A stretch of 64,000 bases of DNA from Streptomyces sp. CBMA152. Lineage in GTDB: Bacteria > Actinomycetota > Actinomycetes > Streptomycetales > Streptomycetaceae. The stretch lies in NCBI RefSeq assembly GCF_014596475.1, contig NZ_MECJ01000017.1, positions 124,001-188,000 of the forward strand, in the 5' to 3' direction. The translations under genes were made by a program, and so were the position numbers. Of the stretch, positions 17,165-24,503 are shown piece after piece. The notes below the pieces were generated by a model that was not told the DNA's origin, did no database searches, and worked only from the letters and a program-made list of their open reading frames with translations. Positions within the stretch are counted from its first letter, which is position 1. Every line of letters begins with the position of its first letter.

Positions 17165-17280
17165 CGTTGCTTCCCCTCTCGCGCGACTGTGCGCACCGGG
17201 GCCGCGCCCGGCGCTGATGGCCGCGACGGTAGCAGGCGGTCTAGACCAACCCCGCGAGGCGGGCGGCCGGGCGCTGAGGC

Positions 17281-18813
17281 TCAGCCCGTGAGGGCCGGGG
17301 CGCGCGTCGAGGTGCGCAGGGGCGTGGCGAGGTCGGCGAGCGCCCGCTCCAGGTCGTGCAGATGCGCCAGGGCGGCCTCGGCGGCGTGGTGGTGCTTGGC
17401 GGGTGCGGGGACGGTCGCGGCGGTCTGGGCGACAGCCACCGGCACCTGGTCCGTGACCGCCGCCGGGGTGACCAGCGCCTCCACCGCCGCCTCCACGCGG
17501 CGGCAGGCCGCCGTCAGGCGGGCGTCGTGCGAGGCGGCGGGGTCTGCGGCGACGGCGGTCAGGCCGTGCACCTGGCGGGCGCAGTCGTCGAGCAGCGCGA
17601 TGATCTGGCGGGCGCGCGACCTGCGGCCCTTGAACGGGCTGAGCGGGTGGACCAGCGGGGCCAGCGAGAGGCGGACCCGGCCGAGCAGCAGCTCCAGCTC
17701 GGCCGCGTGCGGCGTCGGGTCGGCGCTGTCGTCCCCGGCGAGGCGGCGGGTCGCGGCGCTGGTGCAGCCGCGTACGCAGTGCAGGGCGCGCTCGATCCAG
17801 GCGTCCGTCGCCGCGTGCGTGGTGACCGGCAGGACGAGCGCGACGGCCGCCGCGGCGCCGATCGCGCCCACCGCGGTCTCCTCGAAGCGCAGCACGAGCA
17901 GCCCGGGGTGCAGCACACCGAGCAGCCCGTAGAGCAGTCCGGCCATGACGGTGACGAAGAACATCATCCAGGAGTACGACACCGGAGCCGTGTAGAAGAT
18001 CCCGAAGACGCAGACGGCGACGCCGAGCGCGGTGGGCGCGGGCGCGCCGTGCAGCGGCAGTGCGACGACCAGGCCCGCGGCGATGCCCGCGACCGTGCCG
18101 AGCACCCGGCGGAAGCCCCGGACCAGGGTCTCGCCGCGCGACGCGGTGTTCACGAAGATCCACCAGGCGGTGCCGACGGCCCAGTACCAGCGCTGCTCGG
18201 AGAGCATCTGGCCCACCCCGAGCGCGATGGCGCAGGCCACCGTCGCCTGGAAGGCCTGGCGGGTGGTGGGGCGGGCGAGTCCGCGCCCGGTGAGCGGGGC
18301 CGGGGCGGCGGGCGGCGGGGTGCGCCGCTCGAAGCACCAGAGCCCGAAGCGGACCAGCGCCGAGGCCGCGATCGCCAGCCCGATGGCCCCGTACAGCTCG
18401 GGCAGCTGCGCCGGGACGGCGTGCAGGAACTGGGTCGTGAAGAACATCATGAAGCCGAACACGCCCAGCGCGTGGCCGCGCGGGCCCCAGCGCCTGGCGT
18501 AGACGCCTGCGAAGACGACGGCCAGCCAGGCCGCGTCGCGCAGCAGCGGCACGCCGTGCAGCGCGGTGGCCAGGGCGAGGACCGGGAATCCGACGGCCGG
18601 GAGCAGCGCGGTGCTGACCGCCTGGCCCCGGACGGTGGGGTCGGCGACGGTGAAGAGTGCGAGCAGCGCCGCCAGGCCACCGGTGATGGAGGCGGGCAGG
18701 GACATGCCGCACAGCTCGGCGGCGGTGACCGCGAGAGTGATGCCGAGTACGGCACGCGCGGAGACCCTCAGTCGTACAAGCCCCGGGTCCGGAGCCACAA
18801 ACATCCTCTTCAC
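17281..18813 (-). CDS. FUSC-family membrane protein
   Basis: A protein of about 510 residues of the fusaric-acid-resistance/aromatic-exporter type. Two bundles of hydrophobic helices lie in residues about 15-170 and 245-375, each followed by a soluble part; the second bundle has the FUSC signature YWAVGTAWWIFVNTASRGET and GFRRVLGTVAGIAAGLVV. The C-terminal ~120 residues are helical and soluble, with a His-rich KHHHAAEAALAHLHD. The start is uncertain: GTG at 18813 (VKRMFVAPDPG) or ATG at 18804; neither has an ideal ribosome site. It is divergent from an Lrp-type regulator, which may control it. The exported compound is unknown. Confidence 0.8.
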   Translation of the reverse strand: MKRMFVAPDPGLVRLRVSARAVLGITLAVTAAELCGMSLPASITGGLAALLALFTVADPTVRGQAVSTALLPAVGFPVLALATALHGVPLLRDAAWLAVVFAGVYARRWGPRGHALGVFGFMMFFTTQFLHAVPAQLPELYGAIGLAIAASALVRFGLWCFERRTPPPAAPAPLTGRGLARPTTRQAFQATVACAIALGVGQMLSEQRWYWAVGTAWWIFVNTASRGETLVRGFRRVLGTVAGIAAGLVVALPLHGAPAPTALGVAVCVFGIFYTAPVSYSWMMFFVTVMAGLLYGLLGVLHPGLLVLRFEETAVGAIGAAAAVALVLPVTTHAATDAWIERALHCVRGCTSAATRRLAGDDSADPTPHAAELELLLGRVRLSLAPLVHPLSPFKGRRSRARQIIALLDDCARQVHGLTAVAADPAASHDARLTAACRRVEAAVEALVTPAAVTDQVPVAVAQTAATVPAPAKHHHAAEAALAHLHDLERALADLATPLRTSTRAPALTG

Positions 18814-18953
18814 GGCGGTCGCCGCGCCCCCCTTCAGTGGAGAAGCCACCCGCTCACGGCGCGACCCGTACGGGCACGCGTCGACGGACATGGCAAAGGC
18901 GCCGCGTCCGGGACCGGCGTCGTCGCCGCCCGGCGCTCTGCGGCGCCGTCTAT

Positions 18954-19034
18954 TTGCTACGTACAACTTGCTACGGAGAAGAGGAAAGCATCCGCAGTGA
19001 CACTGGCTCAACTGCTCTCGTTCCGACTGAGCCA
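18954..19034. promoter_or_regulatory. Repeat elements in the FUSC/Lrp divergent region
   Basis: TTGCTACG occurs twice, at 18954-18961 and 18968-18975 (14-base period). TGGCTCA at 19004-19010 faces TGAGCCA at 19028-19034, a 7-base inverted repeat with a 17-base spacer. These lie between divergent genes and could bind the Lrp-type regulator; the link is inference. Confidence 0.35.
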
Positions 19035-19084
19035 TTGGTACAGTGAAATCGCGTACGGCAGGACCATGAAGGGGCCAACGGACC

Positions 19085-19564
19085 ATGGCAGTGGACGCGC
19101 TCGACACCCGCATCCTGCGGCTCCTCATCGAGCAGCCGCGCACGAGCGTGCGGGAGTACGCGCGTCAGCTCGGCATCGCGCGGGGCACCCTCCAGGCGCG
19201 GCTCGACCGGCTCGAACGGGACGGGGTGATCACCGGAACCGGCCCGTTCCTCTCCCCCGCCGCCCTCGGCCACCCGGTCCTCGCCTTCGTCCACGTCGAG
19301 GTCACCCAGGGACATCTCGACGAGGTGGGCGACGCGCTGGCGGCCGTGCCGGAGATCGTGGAGGCGTTCTCGATCACCGGCGGCGGCGACCTGCTGACCC
19401 GGGTCGTGGCCCGCGACGCCGGTCACCTGGAGGACGTGATCCAGCGCCTGATCCAGCTGCCGGGCGTGGTGCGCACCCGCACCGAGGTGGCCCTGCGCGA
19501 ACGGGTCCCGCACCGGCTGCTGCCGCTGGTGGAAGCGGTGGGGCGGGACGCGGGCACGCCCTAG
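19085..19564 (+). CDS. Lrp/AsnC-family transcriptional regulator
   Basis: A 159-residue Lrp/AsnC regulator. The winged helix is ALDTRILRLLIEQPRTSVRE, ARQLGIARGTLQARLDRLER (about residues 27-46), DGVITGTGPFL. The RAM effector domain follows, with VLAFVHVEVTQGHLDEVGDA, EAFSITGGGDLLTRVVARDA and a C-terminal GVVRTRTEVAL. The size is normal. It is divergent from the FUSC membrane-protein gene. The effector amino acid or ligand is unknown. Confidence 0.92.
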   Translation: MAVDALDTRILRLLIEQPRTSVREYARQLGIARGTLQARLDRLERDGVITGTGPFLSPAALGHPVLAFVHVEVTQGHLDEVGDALAAVPEIVEAFSITGGGDLLTRVVARDAGHLEDVIQRLIQLPGVVRTRTEVALRERVPHRLLPLVEAVGRDAGTP

Positions 19565-19652
19565 CGCGGCGTCCTGAATGGCCGCCGTCCGGCGACGGGT
19601 CTACGTTCGAGGACATCGGCACGATCGCGACCACCCCCGGAGAACATCTGCC

Positions 19653-20351
19653 ATGGCAAAGATCCTTTTCGTGATGACCGGCGCCGAACACTGGACGCTC
19701 GCCGACGGCACCAAGCATCCGACCGGTTTCTGGGCCGAGGAGGCCGTCGCCCCGTACGAGGCGTTCACCGGCGCGGGCCACGAGATCACGGTCGCCACGC
19801 CCGGCGGTGTCGTACCGCCCGTCGACAAGGGCAGCCTCGCGCCCGAGGTCAACGGCGGCCAGGAGAACGCCGACCGGGTCGCGAAGGTCCTTGCCTCGAT
19901 GGACGAGCTCCGCCACCCGCTGAAGCTGGCGGAGGTCGAACTCGACGCGTACGACGCGGTGTTCTACCCCGGCGGCCACGGCCCGATGGAGGATCTGGCG
20001 GTCGACGCCGACTCCGGCAAGCTGCTGGTCGACGCGCTCGGCTCCGGCAAGCCGCTCGGCGTGGTCTGCCACGCACCGGCCGCGCTGCTCGCCGCCACCC
20101 GCGACGACGGCACCAACGCGTTCGCGGGCTACCGCCTCACCGGCTTCACCAACGCCGAGGAGACCCAGGCGGGCCTCGCGGACAAGGCGAAGTGGCTGCT
20201 CCAGGACCGTCTGGAGGCGGCGGGCACCGACTTCCGGGAGCGCGAGCCATGGACCCCGCACGTGGTCGTCGACCGCAACCTGGTCACCGGCCAGAACCCG
20301 GGCTCGGCGGCGCCGCTGGCCGCCGAGATGCTCAAGATGCTGGGTTCCTGA
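19653..20351 (+). CDS. DJ-1/PfpI-family protein (class I glutamine amidotransferase-like)
   Basis: A 232-residue protein of the Hsp31/YhbO-like branch of the DJ-1/PfpI superfamily, whose members act as glyoxalase III, deglycase or chaperone; which applies is not known. The N-terminus LFVMTGAEHWTLADGTKHPT and the segment TGFWAEEAVAPYEAF match that branch, with a conserved Glu at about 29. The nucleophile elbow is GVVCHAPAALLAA with Cys139 and His140. AFAGYRLTGFTNAEE and TGQNPGSAAPLAAEML close the domain. Start is ATG after GGAG. The cupin gene follows after 117 bases. Confidence 0.9.
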   Translation: MAKILFVMTGAEHWTLADGTKHPTGFWAEEAVAPYEAFTGAGHEITVATPGGVVPPVDKGSLAPEVNGGQENADRVAKVLASMDELRHPLKLAEVELDAYDAVFYPGGHGPMEDLAVDADSGKLLVDALGSGKPLGVVCHAPAALLAATRDDGTNAFAGYRLTGFTNAEETQAGLADKAKWLLQDRLEAAGTDFREREPWTPHVVVDRNLVTGQNPGSAAPLAAEMLKMLGS

Positions 20352-20468
20352 CCGGGCCGAGTTGCGTACCGCGCAGGAGCCGGAAGGCTGGAGAGCGTTC
20401 GAAGGCCGGGGAGCGACTGTACGTACGGACGCGGACCCGGCCGTCCGACTCAGCGAGGGGACACACCC

Positions 20469-20792
20469 ATGCAGGACCTCGCGGCGCTCGCCGGAGAGCA
20501 TCTGACCAAGGCACGCCTCGCCTCGCACGGCCGCAGCGCCCATCTCATCGTCCACGACGGCGCGCTGCGGCAGAGCGTGATCGCCCTCACCTCGGGCTCG
20601 GCACTCGACGAGCACAGCGCCCCACTGGCGTCCAGCCTCCAGGTGCTGAGCGGCCATGTGCGGCTGACGTCGAACAGCGGCAACAAAGAGCTGCGGGCCG
20701 GGCAACTCTGCGAGATCCCCAAGGAACGGCACGGGCTGCTCGCCCTGGAGGACTCGGCGGTACTGCTGACGGCCGTCACCGCCGTGATGTAG
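20469..20792 (+). CDS. Small cupin-domain protein
   Basis: A 107-residue single-cupin protein: the first cupin motif region is LDEHSAPLASSLQVLSGHVR and the second is GQLCEIPKERHGLLALEDSA. The usual His-rich metal motif G(X)5HXH is reduced (DEHSAP), so metal binding is uncertain; the second motif keeps a His. Such small cupins are common in Streptomyces and of unknown role. The ATG has GAGGGGA upstream. Its last 17 bases overlap the 3' end of the convergent TDT-transporter gene. Confidence 0.75.
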   Translation: MQDLAALAGEHLTKARLASHGRSAHLIVHDGALRQSVIALTSGSALDEHSAPLASSLQVLSGHVRLTSNSGNKELRAGQLCEIPKERHGLLALEDSAVLLTAVTAVM

Positions 20793-21771
20793 GCGTACGG
20801 ACACGGCTGCGCGAGACGCCACCTCGTCCGGTCGCCCCGACCCCCACCCCCCGTACCGCGACGAACACCCCCACCGTCACCACCCACGCCGCCACCGCGA
20901 CCCACAACAGCACCTCCCCCGGTGTGCGCAGCGCCCCGATGCGCGCCGCCACGCCCGTGGACAGCGCCGCCACGGCGGTCATCCCGAGCGGGAACACGGT
21001 CGCCCAGCGCCGTACGTCGTAGTGCGGCCGTGGTCTGACCACCTCGGCCGTCAGCAGGATGGCGTACGCGGCGAAGGCGAGCCCGAGCAGGACGAGCGTC
21101 GCCGTGCGCAGCACGTGGTGCGCGGTGCCGCTCCACAGCGGGGACGCGGTGAGCTTCGATCCGGCCAGCGCCGAGATCCCCAGCGCGCCGCCCGCGATCC
21201 ACTGGTCGCCCGCCCCCTTCCACACCTGCCGTACGTCGAACCGGACCAGCGCCGCCGGATAGAGCAGCACCCCGAGGCAGAACAGGACGAGCGCCGCCCG
21301 GCCGAGCCAGTCGCCGCGCCCCGCCAGCGCGAGGTTCGCCGCGAGCACCGCGAGCGCCTGGGTGGCGACGCACACCAGGAAGACCCCGCCGGGCATCCGG
21401 CGCCGCCAGTGCCGTACGACCGCGTAGAGCAGAACAGGCCACAGCGCGGCGGCCAGTGCGAGCAGGACGGCGGCGGCGGGCTGCCAGCCGAGCAGCGAGA
21501 GGCGCGTGCCGAGCACGGCGGTGGCGGCGACGGCGGTGAGTGCGGGCGGAGTGTCGGCCTCCGCCTCCCAGCGGGGGCGGTCGCGCAGGAACCGCACGGT
21601 GAACCGGACGGCAAGGAGCAGCCACACCGCCGAGGCAAGCGCCAGCGCGATCCTGGAGAGGGTCTCGTGGCCGATGAGGTGCAGGCCGACCGAGACGATG
21701 CCGGTCGCCATCACCGCGGCGCCCGCCGCTGCGGGGAGGTCGGCCCACCAGTGGCCGGAAGGACGGTTCAC
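20776..21771 (-). CDS. TDT-family (TehA/Mae1-like) membrane transporter
   Basis: A protein of about 331 residues with ten hydrophobic helices, matching the tellurite-resistance/dicarboxylate (TDT) transporter family. Signature pieces are AAGAAVMATGIVSVGLHLIG in helix 1 and the regularly spaced short helices ending in VLLWVAVAAWVVTVGVFVAV. The family includes TehA, malate permease Mae1 and the plant SLAC1 anion channel; the substrate here is unknown. I prefer GTG at 21771 (MNRPSGHWWADLP) because the first helix then lies near the N-terminus, though no strong ribosome site precedes it. The 3' end overlaps the cupin gene by 17 bases. Confidence 0.75.
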   Translation of the reverse strand: MNRPSGHWWADLPAAAGAAVMATGIVSVGLHLIGHETLSRIALALASAVWLLLAVRFTVRFLRDRPRWEAEADTPPALTAVAATAVLGTRLSLLGWQPAAAVLLALAAALWPVLLYAVVRHWRRRMPGGVFLVCVATQALAVLAANLALAGRGDWLGRAALVLFCLGVLLYPAALVRFDVRQVWKGAGDQWIAGGALGISALAGSKLTASPLWSGTAHHVLRTATLVLLGLAFAAYAILLTAEVVRPRPHYDVRRWATVFPLGMTAVAALSTGVAARIGALRTPGEVLLWVAVAAWVVTVGVFVAVRGVGVGATGRGGVSRSRVRTPTSRR

Positions 21772-21873
21772 CGTGTCATCGGTACGCGGCGACCGCCGGG
21801 GCCGCCACCGGGGTGCGCCAACGGGAGCACTCCGGGCATCCCGGACAGGCACTTCGAGACCCCGACTCCCGCT

Positions 21874-21915
21874 TGGTCCAGACCTATTGACGAAAGGTCT
21901 GGACCTCCTTACGGT
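21874..21915 (+). promoter_or_regulatory. Chitinase promoter with two DasR-type operator sites
   Basis: TGGTCCAGACCT at 21874-21885 equals the 12-base element long known from Streptomyces chitinase promoters and related to the DasR site (TGGTCTAGACCA type). A second copy, AGGTCTGGACCT, lies at 21895-21906. TTGACG (21887-21892) and TACGGT (21910-21915) form -35 and -10 boxes with a 17-base spacer; the second operator sits between them. Repression relieved by N-acetylglucosamine metabolites is expected from family knowledge. Confidence 0.85.
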
Positions 21916-21972
21916 GTGGCGCAACCGGACCCCGTACGTCTCCAGGTTCCCCACAACCCAGGAGGTTCCGCC

Positions 21973-23025
21973 ATGCTCGGTCGGACGTTACGTCTGCTGG
22001 GGGCCGGCCTCGCGCTGGCCTGTGCCGCGCAGTTGCCCGCCGCCGCATCGCCCGCCGCGCCCTCGGCCGACACCTGCGCGGTCAAGCCGAGGCCCACGGG
22101 CAAGGTGCTCCAGGGCTACTGGGAGAACTGGGACGGGTCGTCCAACGGCGTGCATCCGCCGTTCGGCTGGACGCCGATCACCGACTCCCGGATCCCCGGC
22201 CACGGCTACAACGTCATCAACGCGGCCTTCCCGGTGATCCTTTCGGACGGGACCGTCCTCTGGGAGGACGGGATGGACGCCACAGTGAAGGTCCCCACAC
22301 CGGACGAGATGTGCCGGGCCAAGGCCGCCGGGCAGACGATCCTGCTCTCCATCGGCGGCGCGGCGGCGGGAATCGACCTCAGCTCCAGCGCGGTCGCCGA
22401 CCGGTTCGTGGCCACCGTGGTGCCGATCCTCAAGGCGTACCACTTCGACGGCATCGACATCGACATCGAGACCGGCCTCGTCGGCAGCGGCTCGATCACC
22501 GAGCTGTCGGCCTCGCAGGCCAACCTCGTCCGCATCATCGACGGCGTCCTCGCCCAGATGCCGTCGAACTTCGGCCTGACGATGGCCCCCGAGACGGCGT
22601 ACGTGACCGGCGGCAGCGTGGCGTACGGCTCGATCTGGGGCGCGTATCTGCCGATCGTGAAGAAGTACGCGGACAACGGCCGGCTGTGGTGGCTGAACAT
22701 GCAGTACTACAACGGCAACATGTACGGCTGCTCCGGCGACTCCTACTCCGCCGGCACGGTCGAGGGCTTCACCGCGCAGACGGACTGCCTCGACAGGGGT
22801 CTGGTCGTCCAGGGCACCACGGTCAGGGTCCCCTACGACCGGCAGGTCCCGGGCCTGCCCGCCCAGCCGGGCGCCGGCGGCGGCTATATGTCACCGGACC
22901 TGGTCGCGCAGGCGTGGCAGCACTACGGCGGCGCCCTCAAGGGCCTGATGACGTGGTCGATCAACTGGGACGGCTCGAAGGGCTGGACCTTCGGCGACAA
23001 CGTGAAGGCGCTGCAAGGGCGTTGA
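21973..23025 (+). CDS. Secreted GH18 chitinase
   Basis: A 350-residue secreted chitinase. A signal peptide covers about residues 1-26 (LLGAGLALACAAQLPAAASP). The GH18 catalytic signature is DGIDIDIE at about residues 159-166, with Glu166 as proton donor; the upstream strand SIGG (LLSIGGAAAGIDL) and the substrate-site MQYYN and final SINWD match the family. There is no separate chitin-binding module, so it is a compact catalytic-domain-only enzyme. GGAGG precedes the ATG at spacing 6. The DasR-type promoter directly upstream links it to chitin utilisation. Confidence 0.95.
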   Translation: MLGRTLRLLGAGLALACAAQLPAAASPAAPSADTCAVKPRPTGKVLQGYWENWDGSSNGVHPPFGWTPITDSRIPGHGYNVINAAFPVILSDGTVLWEDGMDATVKVPTPDEMCRAKAAGQTILLSIGGAAAGIDLSSSAVADRFVATVVPILKAYHFDGIDIDIETGLVGSGSITELSASQANLVRIIDGVLAQMPSNFGLTMAPETAYVTGGSVAYGSIWGAYLPIVKKYADNGRLWWLNMQYYNGNMYGCSGDSYSAGTVEGFTAQTDCLDRGLVVQGTTVRVPYDRQVPGLPAQPGAGGGYMSPDLVAQAWQHYGGALKGLMTWSINWDGSKGWTFGDNVKALQGR

Positions 23026-23105
23026 CCGCCCGGGACGCACACCGGAATCCCACCTTCCGAAAACCTGCACACCGCGTGCGCAGACCGGTCACCGCACACC
23101 TGTGC

Positions 23106-23192
23106 TCACCCTGGTCCGTACCAGTCGGCGAGGGCCTTAACAGCCGGAGTGTCCCAGTTGAGCAATTGGATATCCGGGGACGAGGAATTCAT
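23106..23192 (-). CDS. Possible 28-residue peptide
   Basis: A short minus-strand frame starts with ATG at 23190-23192 and ends in NWDTPAVKALADWYGPG-stop. Codon third positions are mostly G/C and the composition is peptide-like, but no convincing ribosome site precedes it. It lies in the 369-base gap between the chitinase and the exported-peptide operon, pointing away from the operon. It may be a real small peptide or chance. No family is recognised. Confidence 0.25.
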   Translation of the reverse strand: MNSSSPDIQLLNWDTPAVKALADWYGPG

Positions 23193-23269
23193 GAAGTGAA
23201 GCTCGTGAAGAAGCTGCCCCCAAGTTATGGACACCTCTGCACGCGGCGGTAATAAGCACGGTGGATAAC

Positions 23270-23356
23270 CCCTGATCAGGGCCGGTGGGGATTGGCTGTG
23301 TACGCCGTCGGCATGCTTTGATCCTGCCCCATACGGGAGCCCCGCCAACGGGCTCC
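23270..23356 (+). promoter_or_regulatory. Palindrome and leader hairpin before the peptide operon
   Basis: CCCTGATCAGGG at 23270-23281 is a perfect 12-base palindrome and a candidate operator. GGAGCCC (23336-23342) pairs with GGGCTCC (23350-23356) around a seven-base loop, about 40 bases before the precursor ATG, so it probably lies in the untranslated leader. TTGGCT at 23292-23297 is a possible -35 box, with no sure -10. The 23026-23394 gap otherwise holds only the doubtful minus-strand peptide. Confidence 0.4.
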
Positions 23357-23394
23357 AGGTATTGAATTCCCCCCGAATGAAGGGCAGTTTCCCC

Positions 23395-23622
23395 ATGAAC
23401 ATCACCCCGCAGGTCGAGACCCGCGAGATCTCCGACGCCGACCTCGACAACGTGTCCGGCGGCCTCGTCGGCACCGCGCTCGGCAACGTGACCGGCACCG
23501 CCGACTCGCTCCTCCCGGTCTCGGGCATCGTGGGCTCGGTCACGGGTCTCGTGCAGTCGACGACCGGTGTGAACGTCGGCGCGGTCACCGGCATCGCCTC
23601 GGGCCTCACCGCCGGTCTCTGA
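23395..23622 (+). CDS. Double-glycine-leader peptide precursor (bacteriocin-like)
   Basis: A 75-residue precursor. The leader (1-23) is acidic and ends in EISDADLDNVSGG, the classic element cut after GG by C39 peptidases. The predicted mature peptide (24-75) has 52 residues, is nearly uncharged (only Asp37), lacks Cys, Lys, Arg and aromatic residues, and is built of Gly, Val, Thr, Ser, Leu and Ala with many GxxxG spacings. It shows an internal repeat: GGLVGTALGNVTG against SGIVGSVTGLVQS. Without Cys it cannot form lanthionine or sactionine rings. An AAGGG ribosome site precedes the ATG at spacing 9. The export genes follow after a strong hairpin. The target is unknown. Confidence 0.85.
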   Translation: MNITPQVETREISDADLDNVSGGLVGTALGNVTGTADSLLPVSGIVGSVTGLVQSTTGVNVGAVTGIASGLTAGL

Positions 23623-23632
23623 GACGCCGTGT

Positions 23633-23663
23633 GAGCCCCGGAACCCGCTCGGTTCCGGGGCTC
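23633..23663 (+). terminator. Strong hairpin between precursor and transporter genes
   Basis: GAGCCCCGGAACC (23633-23645) pairs perfectly with GGTTCCGGGGCTC (23651-23663) around a five-base loop, beginning ten bases after the precursor stop. With no promoter evident before the next gene 33 bases on, it probably acts as a partial terminator or 3' mRNA stabiliser, giving excess precursor over transporter. Confidence 0.75.
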
Positions 23664-23696
23664 CCCGCATCGTTACGCAGGTAAGGGCAGCGTCCC

Positions 23697-24503
23697 GTGC
23701 AATTTCGTCAACAGGCCCTGTCCAAGCTCCAGTCACCGGAGGATCTCGACCTGCCGGTGCGTTTCGCGCGCCCGCAGGGCCGTCTCGTCCTCCTCGTCAC
23801 CGTGGCCGTGATGGCCGCCGCCTGCTTCTGGGCGCTGACCGGCTCGGTCTCCGCCACCGTGAGCGCACCCGGCATCCTCACGCACGCGCAGGGCAGTTAC
23901 GTCCTGCAGAGCCCGTACGCGGGCCAGGTCACCGGGGTGCTCGCCAAGGAGGGCCAGACCCTGTCCGCCGGAGCCCCGCTGCTGACCGTACGTACGGAGC
24001 GCGGCGACCGGGTCGTGCGCGCGATCGCCTCGGGCCGTCTCACGGCGCTCAAGGCCACCATCGGCGCGGTGGTCGCCACCGGCGCGGACGTGGCGAGCGT
24101 GGAGCGGATCGGCTCCAGCGACGACCCCTTGATGGCGATGCTGTACGTGTCGGGTGACGCGGGCGCCTCCGTCCCGGTGGGCGCGAAGGTGGACCTCGGC
24201 GTCCAGTCCGTGCCGTCCGGGCAGTTCGGCGTGCTGCGCGGACACGTGGCCGCCGTCGGCAGGACGTCCCAGACACGCGAGCAGATCGCCGCCTTCCTCG
24301 GCGACGCCCAGCTCGGCGAGCAGTTCTCGCAGCACGGCAGGCCGGTCGCGGTCCTGGTGCGCCTCGATCGCTCGGCCGCCACCAAGTCCGGCTACGCGTG
24401 GTCGTCGGCGCAGGGTCCGCCGTACGCGGTCGACTCCATGACCCCGGCCTCCGGCACCGTCCATCTGGCCGACCAGCGTCCGATCGATTGGCTGCTCCCG
24501 TGA
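23697..24503 (+). CDS. HlyD-type adaptor of NHLM-like peptide exporter
   Basis: A 268-residue membrane-fusion-type protein. One N-terminal membrane helix (about residues 29-47, RLVLLVTVAVMAAACFWAL) is followed by a lipoyl/barrel-sandwich domain: PYAGQVTGVLAKEGQTLSAG then a matching half APLLTVRTERGDRVVRAIASGRL. The beta-barrel part includes VGAKVDLGVQSVPSG. It corresponds to the HlyD member of the three-gene NHLM export set (TIGR03794 by family knowledge). It lacks the long coiled coil of Gram-negative HlyD, which fits a cell without an outer membrane. GTG start after AAGGG; its stop overlaps the next GTG by four bases, so translation is coupled. Confidence 0.88.
   Translation: MQFRQQALSKLQSPEDLDLPVRFARPQGRLVLLVTVAVMAAACFWALTGSVSATVSAPGILTHAQGSYVLQSPYAGQVTGVLAKEGQTLSAGAPLLTVRTERGDRVVRAIASGRLTALKATIGAVVATGADVASVERIGSSDDPLMAMLYVSGDAGASVPVGAKVDLGVQSVPSGQFGVLRGHVAAVGRTSQTREQIAAFLGDAQLGEQFSQHGRPVAVLVRLDRSAATKSGYAWSSAQGPPYAVDSMTPASGTVHLADQRPIDWLLP

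Noticed and set aside
23395..23622. Precursor as a lanthipeptide
   Set aside because: The core has no Cys, and no LanB, LanC, LanM or LanKC gene is near, so lanthionine rings are not possible.
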